NCBI GenBank assembly: GCA_937921485.1
Contig: CAKZSV010000001.1
Coordinates: forward strand, 1-36,109
Source of the DNA: an uncultured bacterium
Lineage (GTDB): Bacteria > Spirochaetota > UBA4802 > JAGODF01
DNA: 36,109 nt
Reading direction: 5' to 3'
The notes beneath the pieces were generated by a model. That model searched no databases. It was not told the DNA's origin and saw only the letters and a program-made list of their open reading frames with translations. This document shows, piece after piece, positions 15,790-24,558 of this stretch. Both the position numbers and the translations under genes were made by a program. Position 1 is the stretch's first letter. The number at the start of each line of letters is the position of its first letter.

Positions 15790-18528
15790 ATGGCGCATGA
15801 ACACGCAGTTGCCGGACGCGGGCATTCCCGGCGGTATTATCATGAAGGTCGTCAGCCCGAAGTATTTTTTATTGTAAATGGAAAATCCTATACCGGCATC
15901 GTGACCGATATTTCAGAAAATGGCCTTGGAATTGCCACCGACTGGAAACTGATGGCTGTACAGGGCGATGAGATATCGCTTATGTATATCATGAAAACAG
16001 AGCCGGAGTTTGCGCTTAATGGTCTTCGCATCGCGCAGATTCGGAACGACTACACGACCAAACGCATCATCCTCGGCATTTTTGTGCCTGATACTACCAA
16101 CGCGAAGCGCCTCAGAGACATTATCAGGCTCCTCACCGTGGAAGCGCCCGTCAAAATAGAAGAAGGCATGGATATTGACCGCATGCCCCCGTATCCGGGC
16201 AACAAACACTATTCTCCCGAGGCGGTTGAAGCACGCCTCGGATGGGCAAGAGGAGTGACGGGAAGTGCGCTTGAAAATATCAGCAAAACCATTCTGCGTC
16301 CTGAAACACTGGCCGGAAATATCGAAAATTATATCGGCGCAGTACAGGTGCCGATTGGTCTGGCAGGGCCGATATTAGTGAAGGGCGTCTATACTGACGG
16401 ATATGTGCCGGTGCCGATTGCCACGACTGAAGGGGCCCTTGTCAGTTCCATTTCGCGCGGTGCTCGGCTTTGCAATCACGCCGGGGGAGTAAAGGTGCAT
16501 GTGACGCGCCAGCGCATGGTCCGCGCGCCGGTGTTTTTCTGCCAGGATATGGACGGTGCGGTCAATCTTGAAAGATGGCTGATGAACAATATCCGCCGCA
16601 TAGAGGAGAAAGCGCATAGCGTCTCATCGGTTGCCCGGCTTACCGAGATTATTCCGTTTGTGTTTGGAGATACTGTTCACGTGCGGTTCTACTATAACAC
16701 GGGCGATGCAGCCGGACAGAATATGACCACTGCATGCACCTGGGTTGCCTGCGAGTGGATTGCCGAACAGATACGCCACGACCGCGCCATAAAGTTTTCT
16801 CATTACAATATAGAAGGCAATATGTCCGGCGATAAGAAGGCGAATTATCAGAACTACATCGACGGGCGCGGCGTCGGTGTGGTGGCATCCTGCTATGTGG
16901 AGGGGAGACTTCTTGAAAAGGCAATGCGCGTGAAGCCGCGTGATTATCTCAAAGCGTGGCAGGCCGGAGAAGTGGGTTCAATCCAGATAGGAATGATCGG
17001 TTCGAATATAAATTTTGCAAACGTCATCGCGGGGATTTTCACCGCAACGGGGCAGGATATCGCATCGGTGCATGAATCCTCCAGCGGAATTTTCAAAATG
17101 CGCGAAGAGGGCGACGGGCTGCTTTTCACCGCATATCTACCCTCGCTTGTTATTGGTACCGTGGGCGGCGGCACAGGCATTCCCACTCAGCGGGACTGCC
17201 TTGAAATGATGGGCTGTCATGGTCCGGGTAAGCTTTTCCGCTTCGCGGAAATAATCGCCGCCACCTGCCTTGCCCTCGACATCTCAACAGGCGCAGCCAT
17301 CACCGCGAATGAATTTGTCACCGCTCATGAGCGCTTTGGGAGAAACCGTCCGAGCAAATGGCTCACGAAGAATGCGCTGACGTCGGAATTTTTTACTTCG
17401 CTCATCAATCGTCCGGGGGTTGAAGTCATAGCCGCAGAGGAATGCGTGATGAAAAGCGACCAGGGCATCGTCACCAGCATTCTTCGGAAAAAATCAGCGG
17501 GGCTGCAGGGGCTTTTTAAATTTAATCTCACCATCCGCGAGAACAATGAGGAGCGCGAAATGCCTGCGGTGCTGAAGCTGAAATCGGCCGATAGCGAAAT
17601 ACTCAATGTGGGCACGGGACTTGCGAAGCTTTCGGGTGAGGACCGGCTTCCAGGATTGTTTGAAACGCACATAAATATTTTCGGATTCGAGAACAGCCAT
17701 ATCCGCGAGATTGAATTCTACCGCCGGGCGGGCGATGCTCTGCTTTCGTTCTGCCCGAAAGTGTACGGCACACGAATAGAAAAAGAAAGAGAAATATTTG
17801 CCGTCCTCATGGAAGATATTTCCGACTGCAGTCATCTCGATACCGTAAATGAGCCATCACAATGGGATGATGAAAGCGTGAAAGTTGTACTCGATGATCT
17901 GGCTTCACTGCATGCCGTGTTCCTCGGGAAAAAAGATTCTCTGCCCCAGGACATCGGACTGCTTTCGACAGATCGGGATTCTCTTCTCGGAGGACGCGAT
18001 TTGCTGCGTGAGCTTACGCACTACAATGCGAGGCGATTTCCTGAAATTGTGACGAAAGATTGCGAGCGCACAATAATGGCATTTCTGGAGGATTTGCCTG
18101 CCGCGCTTGCGGCGATGGAAAAAGGACCTCTCACCATCACGCATAATGACTTTAACACCCGCAATATCGGACTTCGTCCCAAAGGCAGCATCCCGAGGCT
18201 GGTGGTCTATGACTGGGAGCTTCCCTGTGTTCAGAATCCGCAGCGGGACCTCATCGAGTTTTTAGTATATGCTCTTCCGGGAGATATACCTCTGGACTTT
18301 TTTTATCACTATGCGGAATTTTACCGGAAAAAGCTTGAAGAAAAATGTGGTGTTGATATTAATAAAAATGAATTTGGGATGTTGCTCATCTATAATGCAT
18401 TGGTACTGGCGTCTCGGAGGTTCAATCTCTATCTGCTTGCGCACAATGTGATGCAGTTTTCATTTATGGAGCGCGTGTACGGGAATGTATCGCGCTTCAT
18501 TCTGCATACGTATAAAAAGGAGGGATAA
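15790..18528 (+). CDS. PilZ - HMG-CoA reductase - phosphotransferase fusion
   Basis: A 912-residue protein with three domains. Residues 1-130 are a PilZ domain with the c-di-GMP motifs RxxxR (R10-R14) and DxSxxG (D40, S42, G45). Residues 150-540 are class I HMG-CoA reductase: ENYIG (179-183), TTEGALV with catalytic E214, GDAAGQN (305-311), DKK with K349, GQD with D423, GTVGGGT (456-462) and the catalytic histidine H513. Residues 560-900 are an aminoglycoside/choline-kinase-type phosphotransferase with a candidate ATP lysine (K596 or K598), HND-x4-N (H785, D787, N792) and the metal-binding DWE (D808). Every catalytic residue is present. The reductase makes mevalonate from HMG-CoA with NADPH; the kinase substrate is unknown. 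ATG 15790 is chosen because AGGAGG lies six bases upstream. The next gene begins two bases after the stop. Confidence 0.93.
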   Translation: MAHEHAVAGRGHSRRYYHEGRQPEVFFIVNGKSYTGIVTDISENGLGIATDWKLMAVQGDEISLMYIMKTEPEFALNGLRIAQIRNDYTTKRIILGIFVPDTTNAKRLRDIIRLLTVEAPVKIEEGMDIDRMPPYPGNKHYSPEAVEARLGWARGVTGSALENISKTILRPETLAGNIENYIGAVQVPIGLAGPILVKGVYTDGYVPVPIATTEGALVSSISRGARLCNHAGGVKVHVTRQRMVRAPVFFCQDMDGAVNLERWLMNNIRRIEEKAHSVSSVARLTEIIPFVFGDTVHVRFYYNTGDAAGQNMTTACTWVACEWIAEQIRHDRAIKFSHYNIEGNMSGDKKANYQNYIDGRGVGVVASCYVEGRLLEKAMRVKPRDYLKAWQAGEVGSIQIGMIGSNINFANVIAGIFTATGQDIASVHESSSGIFKMREEGDGLLFTAYLPSLVIGTVGGGTGIPTQRDCLEMMGCHGPGKLFRFAEIIAATCLALDISTGAAITANEFVTAHERFGRNRPSKWLTKNALTSEFFTSLINRPGVEVIAAEECVMKSDQGIVTSILRKKSAGLQGLFKFNLTIRENNEEREMPAVLKLKSADSEILNVGTGLAKLSGEDRLPGLFETHINIFGFENSHIREIEFYRRAGDALLSFCPKVYGTRIEKEREIFAVLMEDISDCSHLDTVNEPSQWDDESVKVVLDDLASLHAVFLGKKDSLPQDIGLLSTDRDSLLGGRDLLRELTHYNARRFPEIVTKDCERTIMAFLEDLPAALAAMEKGPLTITHNDFNTRNIGLRPKGSIPRLVVYDWELPCVQNPQRDLIEFLVYALPGDIPLDFFYHYAEFYRKKLEEKCGVDINKNEFGMLLIYNALVLASRRFNLYLLAHNVMQFSFMERVYGNVSRFILHTYKKEG

Positions 18529-18530
18529 TC

Positions 18531-19979
18531 GTGGGAGCAAAAGGGAAAAGCGGAATGGCTGCAGTTCGGGTTATAGCAGTACTTATGATGATTATTGTTC
18601 CAATCCTGCTCACCGTATCTGTTGCACATGTGCTTTTTACAAGTGCCGATTTCTATCTTGAAATGCTCAAAGGCTCATATCTCATCAGGGCATTTGTTGA
18701 AGGAAAAAATGATGAGACGAACCGCCGCATTCGACAGGAAATCGAGGAAAAAGTACGTCTCGATGAATTTGCTATCGTTGCCCAGCGCGCCAAGGAAAAA
18801 TACGAAAAAGAGAAAGAGCGCTATGAGAAGATACATAAAACGAAAGAATATCTTGCACACGAAAAGCAATTAAAGGAAATCAGGAAAAGCACCTATGAAG
18901 AGGCGAAGCAATCGTTTCCGAATGAAAAAGCTTTTGAAGAGTTCAGAGAAAAGGAAATTGCACGATTGAGAAAATCGCTTTCCGATATAGAATCCTACCG
19001 CGATAAGAACGAAAATGAAATTGAACGTGTTGAGGAAGAGATGGACAAAGCGCGCCGAAATATGGAGCGCGCGATGGAAGAACTTCAGGAGAAAAACGAA
19101 GAAGCACAGGAAATAGTTGAGAAACACAAAGGAACATTTGCCGCACGAATTAATGACGACATGCGCCTGCTTCTGCCGGTGCTTGAGCCGATGCTCAATG
19201 AAAAAATCATCGACGGAACGGTCAGAAGGGAAGTTGAAACCATGCTTGCGTTTGTGACCGATTATTCCCGGCAGAAGATGCTTGGAAATGTATATTCTGC
19301 AAAAAATGCTGATTCCGGAAATGAGGAGTTGAGAATACGGCTTCCGAGAGTAACGCTGAGCCTCTGGATCGATGATCCGCAAAAAGGCAAGCGGCATTTA
19401 TTGAGCGATGTATTCGTGGAGGAAATCGGCAAAATTGAAGGGCTTCGAAATAAGTTCCTGTTCACCACCGTGTTTCGTCTGTCGGATACCGTCATTGCGG
19501 AGTATCTTGCGAACAGATTTTTGAAAAGCGCCGGCGTCACCATCCGCGAGGGGATTATCAGCGTCCCGCCGGTAGTGCTGGAAGGGAAAACGGCCGAATC
19601 GTTCAAACATGCCATGCTCTTTGCCACCTATGGGCACTACGTGAAGTATGGTGCGGGCGCACTGCTTGTGCTTTTCATTGTGTTTTTAATTTTTTTGAAC
19701 ATTCCGCGCATGAAAAAAATTATATGGCTGAAACGAGTTTTGTTCTGGCCTTCACTCGTGATGGTGATTTTTTCAATAGGGCTTATTATTGCATCGCGTT
19801 TTGTGTTCGAAATGTTTCCTTATATTTTCCCCGACGCGATGCTGGTGGGTTTTGTGAAGAACATCGCGTATTCCCTCGCGTGGTGCATCGCAATACCAAC
19901 CGGCGGGGTATTTCTGGTGTGCGCGGCGATTGGATTTTTCATAGGTGCAGTAAAGACATTTTTTACCGAAAAAAATTGA
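18531..19979 (+). CDS. unknown membrane protein with long coiled coil
   Basis: A 482-residue protein starting at GTG 18531, two bases after the upstream stop, with AAGGAGG seven bases before it overlapping that gene's end. Residues 12-35 form a membrane helix or uncleaved signal. Residues 60-210 are dense in lysine and glutamate with heptad spacing, a long coiled coil. Residues 215-370 look globular and extracytoplasmic. Residues 375-480 hold three or four membrane helices. This topology puts the coiled coil and globular part outside the cytoplasm. No family is recognised. Tight coupling to the PilZ-HMGR-kinase gene argues for a shared role at the membrane. Confidence 0.8.
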   Translation: MGAKGKSGMAAVRVIAVLMMIIVPILLTVSVAHVLFTSADFYLEMLKGSYLIRAFVEGKNDETNRRIRQEIEEKVRLDEFAIVAQRAKEKYEKEKERYEKIHKTKEYLAHEKQLKEIRKSTYEEAKQSFPNEKAFEEFREKEIARLRKSLSDIESYRDKNENEIERVEEEMDKARRNMERAMEELQEKNEEAQEIVEKHKGTFAARINDDMRLLLPVLEPMLNEKIIDGTVRREVETMLAFVTDYSRQKMLGNVYSAKNADSGNEELRIRLPRVTLSLWIDDPQKGKRHLLSDVFVEEIGKIEGLRNKFLFTTVFRLSDTVIAEYLANRFLKSAGVTIREGIISVPPVVLEGKTAESFKHAMLFATYGHYVKYGAGALLVLFIVFLIFLNIPRMKKIIWLKRVLFWPSLVMVIFSIGLIIASRFVFEMFPYIFPDAMLVGFVKNIAYSLAWCIAIPTGGVFLVCAAIGFFIGAVKTFFTEKN

Positions 19980-19993
19980 CGAAATGTGATTGC

Positions 19994-20020
19994 ATCATTA
20001 CTTTATAAATAAGTAATGAT
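19994..20020. promoter_or_regulatory. inverted-repeat operator of the AbrB/PIN pair
   Basis: ATCATTACTT (19994-20003) and AAGTAATGAT (20011-20020) are perfect inverted copies around TATAAAT, which probably serves as the -10 region. It ends 15 bases before the antitoxin ATG. Antitoxins of this type normally repress their own operon from such a site. Confidence 0.7.
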
Positions 20021-20035
20021 TACATGAGGTGTACT

Positions 20036-20266
20036 ATGAAATTTTCAAAAATTACAAGAAAAGGTCAGGTGACAGTCCCTAAAAGAATAAGAAATATTTT
20101 GGGCTCGCAGATAGTAGAATTCGTGATTACTGATTCAGGTGTGATGATTAAGCCTGTTGAAAGTGTTGCCGGAAGCCTCGGCCGCTATGCTGGAAAATCA
20201 AAAGCTTTTAATAAAATTAGGGAAGATGTATGGAAAGAGGTTGCTGAAGAAAAAGGAACGCGATGA
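20036..20266 (+). CDS. AbrB/MazE-like (SpoVT-AbrB) antitoxin
   Basis: A 76-residue swapped-hairpin DNA-binding protein. The N-terminus KFSKITRKGQVTVPKRIRNILG is the standard AbrB/VapB DNA-binding segment, and the C-terminal helix (RYAGKSKAFNKIREDVWKEV) is the type that wraps around a PIN toxin. ATG 20036 is preferred because GAGGTG lies a few bases upstream; the in-frame ATG 20024 has no such site. The stop overlaps the toxin start (ATGA), the usual toxin-antitoxin arrangement. The palindrome just upstream is its likely operator. Confidence 0.88.
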   Translation: MKFSKITRKGQVTVPKRIRNILGSQIVEFVITDSGVMIKPVESVAGSLGRYAGKSKAFNKIREDVWKEVAEEKGTR

Positions 20267-20655
20267 TTTTTTATCTGGATACGAATGCAGTTCTTCGATA
20301 TCTTTTAAACGATAATGATGAACAATTTAAAAAGGTTTCTGCTTTTTTAAAAGGGGTTTTTGTCGGCAGCACAAAAGCGGTTATTCTTGAAAGTGTTATT
20401 GTGGAGTGCGTTCATGTTCTTACAAAGTTTTATCGTGTAACTCGGTTGGAAACCGCAGAAAAGCTTGCAGCGATTCTTAACTATCGCGGAGTCGTAAATC
20501 AGGATCGGCAGGAATTGGCCAGGGCATTACAGCTCTATGGGGAGAGCAGCCTTGATATCGTTGACTGTATCTTGGTGGTCAAGACAGAAAAAGAGCAAAG
20601 AACTCTCTTTACTTTTGATGAAAAATTAAAAAAAATGCAAAAGAAATGGCGATAA
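20263..20655 (+). CDS. VapC-type PIN-domain toxin
   Basis: A 130-residue PIN ribonuclease. The acidic active-site residues are all visible: D6 (YLDTN), E48 (VECVH), D98 with D101 (LDIVDC) and D119 (TFDEKL). PIN toxins of this class cleave RNA, commonly tRNA or rRNA, when the antitoxin is lost. The ATG overlaps the antitoxin stop by four bases, so translation is coupled. Intact by inspection. Confidence 0.9.
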   Translation: MIFYLDTNAVLRYLLNDNDEQFKKVSAFLKGVFVGSTKAVILESVIVECVHVLTKFYRVTRLETAEKLAAILNYRGVVNQDRQELARALQLYGESSLDIVDCILVVKTEKEQRTLFTFDEKLKKMQKKWR

Positions 20656-20673
20656 AGACACAATGCACGCCGC

Positions 20674-21726
20674 TTATGTGCCCAAAAGCTCTCTCAATTC
20701 CTTCACCAGCGCCTTAATTTCCATCATTGTGCCGACGGTGATGCGCACGTATTCGCTCTGAACGGGGCCATCGAACCAGCGCACGAGTATTTTGCGTTCC
20801 TTCAGCTTTTCGTATAATTTCTTCGCTGGTACGGAGGAATGCTTCGCGAACACAAAGTTTGCTCTGGAAGGCACAATTTCGAACTCAAGGCTTTCAAGCA
20901 TTTCTTCGAGATATTCCTTGTTGTTGCGCACCATCTCCATGCAGTAGCGGAAGCTTTTCGCGTCTCGAAGCGCCGCGAGCGCTCCTGCCTGGGCGAGGCG
21001 GTCCACGTTATAGGAGTCCTTGAGCTTGATAAGCCCCCGAATGATATCAGGATGCGCCACAGCAAAACCGACCCGAAGTCCCGCCAGCGAATACGATTTT
21101 GAGAGCGAGCGGGTGATGATGCAATTGTCAAATTCCTTCACAAAGCCGATGAGCGTTTCTCCATAAAAATCGACGTAGGCTTCATCGATGACGAGCAGCC
21201 CTTCGAATTTTTGGAGAAATGAACGCACCGCCTTTCCGTCGAGTCCCTTGCCGGTAGGATTGTTCGGATTGGCGACGATGGCCAGCGCATAATTTTTTTC
21301 GAGGAATTGCGCGAAATCCACATCCAGCGATTTCGTGAGCGGAATCTTATCGTATTTTATCCCATGTGCTTCCGCAAGGGTATAATACAGCGAGTAGGAT
21401 GGATAGGGGAAGGCCGCTCTGTCTTTCTGTTCAATAAAACCGCGGAAAAGAAGCGTGAAAATTTCATCGGAGCCATTGCCCACAAACACATGGTCGGGGG
21501 TAAGCGAATGCATTTCTGCGAAACATTCACGTACTGCCATAGCGGTAGGATTTGGGTAGCGGCGCAGGTTTTCATCGCATGCGTTCTCAAGCGCTTCGAG
21601 CACCGATTTCGAGGGCGGAAAAGGATTTTCGTTGGTGTTGAGTTTAATGAACTCTTCGAGGTTTTGCGGCTGTTCGCCGGGTATGTATTCCGCCATGTTT
21701 TTGAGATTTTTGTTCCAGAATTTCAT
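20674..21726 (-). CDS. hisC: histidinol-phosphate aminotransferase
   Basis: A 350-residue class I/II PLP-dependent aminotransferase of the HisC family, which transfers an amino group to imidazole-acetol phosphate in histidine synthesis. Visible: the substrate-side LNTNENPFPPS; VGNGSDEIF near the cofactor; NPNNPTG; VIDEAYVDF; and the PLP lysine in RSLSKSYSLAGLRVGF. The C-terminal arginine in YVRITVG is the usual substrate carboxylate contact. GAGG lies close before ATG 21726. It follows pyrD by 32 bases and is convergent with the toxin gene. No other his gene is in the window, so a broader aromatic-type transaminase role is possible. Confidence 0.93.
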   Translation of the reverse strand: MKFWNKNLKNMAEYIPGEQPQNLEEFIKLNTNENPFPPSKSVLEALENACDENLRRYPNPTAMAVRECFAEMHSLTPDHVFVGNGSDEIFTLLFRGFIEQKDRAAFPYPSYSLYYTLAEAHGIKYDKIPLTKSLDVDFAQFLEKNYALAIVANPNNPTGKGLDGKAVRSFLQKFEGLLVIDEAYVDFYGETLIGFVKEFDNCIITRSLSKSYSLAGLRVGFAVAHPDIIRGLIKLKDSYNVDRLAQAGALAALRDAKSFRYCMEMVRNNKEYLEEMLESLEFEIVPSRANFVFAKHSSVPAKKLYEKLKERKILVRWFDGPVQSEYVRITVGTMMEIKALVKELRELLGT

Positions 21727-21758
21727 GATGCCTCGCTGTGATGGTCATGTGTTTTGAA

Positions 21759-22676
21759 TTATTGCCGATGAGCTGCGCCGATGAGCTCTCGCACATCGTG
21801 AATATTCTCTTCGTGCATATATGCTTCAATTTCTTCAATGATTTTTATGGCTATGGCAGGATTAATCAGATTCATGGTGCCAATCGAGATTGCCGAGGCC
21901 CCGGCCATGATGAATTCAAGTGCATCTTCCGCGCCCGCAATCCCACCGATGCCAATGATGGGAATTTTTACTTTACAATAGATTTCATACACGGCACGTA
22001 TTGCCATCGGACGAATCGCCGGGCCGCTTAAGCCTGCGACCCGGTTTGTAAAGTATGGCCTTCTTTTTTTTATGTCAATTTTCATTCCCAAAAAGGTATT
22101 CACCGCAGAAACGGCATTTGCTCCCAAATCCTCCGCTGCGCGTGCAAATTCTGCGATGTCGGTTACGTTCGGGGATAGCTTCACGATGAGAATACCACGG
22201 GTAACTCTGCGGACATTTTCCACCAGTCGTGCAAATACGGGCAAATTTCTTCCGAAAGCCATTCCCCCTTCTTTCACATTGGGACACGAAACATTCAGCT
22301 CAACTGCCGCAATGCCTTCAGTGTGCGACAGCGCTTCGCAGAGAGCGCAGTTTTCTTCTTCGGAATGCCCGGCGATGTTTGGGATGACAGCCGCGCCTTT
22401 GCTTAAAAGAAAAGGTAATTTTTCCCTGAGAAACACCTCAAGCCCCACATTCTCAAGGCCGATTGAATTGAGCATCCCCGCCGGAGTTTCGATGATGCGG
22501 TTTCCCCTGTTTCCCGCGCGGGGTTTCAGTGAAAGCCCTTTGGTGAAAATCGCACCCAGGCGCGCAATATCGTAAAAGCGGGAAAGTTCCTCGCCGTATC
22601 CGGAAGTGCCCGACGCAACCGTCACTGGATTTTTCAGAACAAGGCCATTGATGTCCACTGCGAGATTCATTGGCAC
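21759..22676 (-). CDS. pyrD: dihydroorotate dehydrogenase, class 1 (PyrD catalytic subunit)
   Basis: A 305-residue class 1 (1B-like) dihydroorotate dehydrogenase with an FMN-binding TIM barrel, oxidising dihydroorotate to orotate in pyrimidine synthesis. Seen: the N-terminal PVTVASGTSGYG; KGLSLKPRAGN; AGMLNSIGLEN; the active-site cysteine in NVSCPNVKEGG; KLSPN; the sugar-loop-like GLSGPAIRP; and the C-terminal phosphate-binding GIGGI...GASAISIGT. The frame starts at GTG 22676; ATG 22670 is equally possible, and neither has a clear ribosome binding site. Class 1B enzymes pair with PyrK, which is not in this window. It lies 39 bases after the epimerase gene and 32 before hisC, on the same strand. 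Confidence 0.93.
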   Translation of the reverse strand: MPMNLAVDINGLVLKNPVTVASGTSGYGEELSRFYDIARLGAIFTKGLSLKPRAGNRGNRIIETPAGMLNSIGLENVGLEVFLREKLPFLLSKGAAVIPNIAGHSEEENCALCEALSHTEGIAAVELNVSCPNVKEGGMAFGRNLPVFARLVENVRRVTRGILIVKLSPNVTDIAEFARAAEDLGANAVSAVNTFLGMKIDIKKRRPYFTNRVAGLSGPAIRPMAIRAVYEIYCKVKIPIIGIGGIAGAEDALEFIMAGASAISIGTMNLINPAIAIKIIEEIEAYMHEENIHDVRELIGAAHRQ

Positions 22677-22715
22677 ACAGAGATGCGATGTGTGCAGAAA
22701 GGCAAGAAATAATTT

Positions 22716-23687
22716 TTATAGTTGTATATCTTTCAGCCATTTTTGCTCTTTCAGGTGCCATTCCACTGTCCTGCGAATCCCTTCTTCGAACGATACAGCT
22801 GGTTTCCATCCGAGCAATTTTACGGCTTTTGATATATCCGCCCAGGTTTCCTTCATGTCGGCTTTGTGAAACGGCTTGTTGTTGATGCGCGCTTTTTTGC
22901 CGAGGTATTTTTCCATCAGCGCAATCATCGTGTGGAGGGAAATGGGATTGTTTCCGCCTCCCAGATTGATGATTTCATAGCCGACGTTTTTCAATGCCTG
23001 TACCGTGCCTTCGGCAATATCGTCCACATACGTGAAATCGCGCGCCTGGCTTCCGTCGCCAAAAAGTTCAATGGGCGTATCGTTGATAATCCACTGAATA
23101 AAGCGAAACGGGCTCATATCCGGCCGCCCGGCGGGACCATACACGGTAAAATAGCGGACAACCGTGACGTCGATATCGTACAGATGGTGGTAGGTATAGG
23201 CCATCACCTCTGCTGCCTTTTTTGATGCGGCATAGGGAGAAATGGGTTCGTTGACCGGCAGGTCTTCGGAGAATGGCATGGGAAGCCCGGCATAGAGCGA
23301 TGAAGTTGATGCGAGCACCATCTTTTTCACATTGAATTCGCGCATCAGTTCAAGAAGGTTGAGCGTACCAAGCGCGTTGGTGGTCATATACACAAAGGGG
23401 TTTTCCATGCTGTAGCGCACCCCGGCGCGAGCGGCAAGGTTGATGACGGCATCGAATTTTTCTTTTTCAAAAAGTGCTTTCAATGCCTCACGGTTTTCAA
23501 TATCGCATTCAAAAAAAGAAAAGCGTTCCGGTTTTTTATTGAGCAAATCGCGCCGGTATGATTTCAGGCGGACATCGTAATAGTCGTTCATATTATCGAT
23601 GCCGGTCACGCGGTGCCCGTCGCGCAATAATAACTCCGCAGTTTTATAGGCAACGAAGCCCGCAGCGCCGGTAAGCAAAATATTCAT
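22716..23687 (-). CDS. NAD-dependent nucleotide-sugar epimerase (UDP-glucuronate 4-epimerase-like)
   Basis: A 323-residue short-chain dehydrogenase/reductase of the extended type. The Rossmann motif is GAAGFVA (7-13), with alanine in place of the usual last glycine. IDNMNDYYDVRLK and GVRYSMENP are characteristic of UDP-glucuronate 4-epimerases. The catalytic serine region ASTSSLY, the YAASKK tyrosine-lysine pair, RYFTVYGPAGRPDM and the RDFTYVDDIAEG motif are all present. It most likely makes UDP-galacturonate for surface polysaccharide. ATG 23687 follows a GAGGG about nine bases upstream; the longer frame to 23804 is unsupported. A TTGACA lies at 23759-23754, with no good -10. First gene of an apparent epimerase-pyrD-hisC cluster. 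Confidence 0.9.
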   Translation of the reverse strand: MNILLTGAAGFVAYKTAELLLRDGHRVTGIDNMNDYYDVRLKSYRRDLLNKKPERFSFFECDIENREALKALFEKEKFDAVINLAARAGVRYSMENPFVYMTTNALGTLNLLELMREFNVKKMVLASTSSLYAGLPMPFSEDLPVNEPISPYAASKKAAEVMAYTYHHLYDIDVTVVRYFTVYGPAGRPDMSPFRFIQWIINDTPIELFGDGSQARDFTYVDDIAEGTVQALKNVGYEIINLGGGNNPISLHTMIALMEKYLGKKARINNKPFHKADMKETWADISKAVKLLGWKPAVSFEEGIRRTVEWHLKEQKWLKDIQL

Positions 23688-23798
23688 TCTTTTGTTCCCT
23701 CGCAGAGTTAAAACGAATACACGTTTCTTGTGACTCACATGCGCAGTAGAGAGTGTCAAGCAATATATGAAATGTATGGCGTCTTTGCTTTTTTTTAT

Positions 23799-23913
23799 GG
23801 GCACATCTAAAAACCGCTTTCTTCCTTAAAATTAGCATCAAAGAAAGCGGTTTTATCCTATGTATTGTGCCCACAAGGGAACATCCTTGTAAACAGCTTT
23901 TAGAAGTTCCCTT
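23799..23913 (+). repeat. two-hairpin intergenic repeat, copy C
   Basis: The most regular copy, 115 bp. Module one is closed by GGGCACA/TGTGCCC and has a perfect 14-bp inner stem (AAAACCGCTTTCTT with its complement). Module two is closed by AAGGGAAC/GTTCCCTT (23876-23883 with 23906-23913). It lies between the epimerase start and the unknown 161-residue gene, same orientation as copy A. Confidence 0.9.
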
Positions 23914-23998
23914 CCTTATAACGTAAAAAGCGCAAAGCTCTCTCGCTGGCATAAAAATGCCATAAAGGTTACTTGATTTTTTTATAATTTTGTTTATG

Positions 23999-24484
23999 TT
24001 ATTTTGTGAGTAATAGCTTTAATTTCTCAGGTACACCCCACCAGATGCGCCAGGTCGGGATGTTTTCTATACATTTTCCCATAATTGCATAGTTTTGGAA
24101 CGGGTAAGTATCCGCAAGTACCGTATCGTTAGTCTTACTCAAAATCGCCTCTACAATTGTTTCAAGATAGGTACGTACTGCAATCGCCATCACCAGCGAA
24201 ATAGACCGCCGAAAAATTCTTCGCATGTCCTGATAATAATTATAATCAAAGCTGTGCACTCTCATTTTTACTCGCTGCTTATTGATGCGATGGCCACTTT
24301 TTTCATCGAAGCGCTTCTGATACTCAATCCTGCCATCAGCGCGTTCATAGACCTCATAGTCCTTCATCATTTTTCGCATTGCAAGCAGCAGCAGTTTTTC
24401 CCTTGGCCATTTCGTCTTTTCTTCCGCTTCGGTCAAAAGCGCAATGACTTCATCGCACATCACATACGTGGTATTGATGTTCAT
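23999..24484 (-). CDS. unknown protein, 161 residues
   Basis: ATG 24484 has AGGAGG five bases upstream, so the start is firm. The product is basic and mostly helical, has no clear membrane segment and ends in a tryptophan-rich tail (TWRIWWGVPEKLK). The N-terminal half (PREKLLLLAMRKMMKDYE) and the middle (KMRVHSFDYNYYQDMRR...SISLVMAIAVRTYLE) look like DNA-binding or ribbon-helix-helix-type helices seen in small spirochaete proteins, but this is a resemblance, not an assignment. A candidate promoter overlaps an inverted repeat just upstream, which would fit a self-regulated gene. Repeat copy C lies 86 bases beyond its stop. Confidence 0.75.
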   Translation of the reverse strand: MNINTTYVMCDEVIALLTEAEEKTKWPREKLLLLAMRKMMKDYEVYERADGRIEYQKRFDEKSGHRINKQRVKMRVHSFDYNYYQDMRRIFRRSISLVMAIAVRTYLETIVEAILSKTNDTVLADTYPFQNYAIMGKCIENIPTWRIWWGVPEKLKLLLTK

Positions 24485-24529
24485 GGAATCCTCCTGAAAA
24501 AAATATCCCTCTATCCATTAATACGATGG

Positions 24530-24558
24530 AATGTAATGAAACGGAAAAATTTTTTCAA
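24530..24558 (-). promoter_or_regulatory. candidate promoter of the 161-residue gene
   Basis: On the minus strand TTGAAA (24558-24553), 17 bases, then TACATT (24535-24530). The -35 box is inside the inverted repeat at 24551-24572. It gives a leader of about 40 bases ending in a strong ribosome binding site. Confidence 0.5.

Noticed and set aside
23754..23759. TTGACA before the epimerase gene as a promoter.
   Set aside because: No acceptable -10 hexamer at 16-18 bases.
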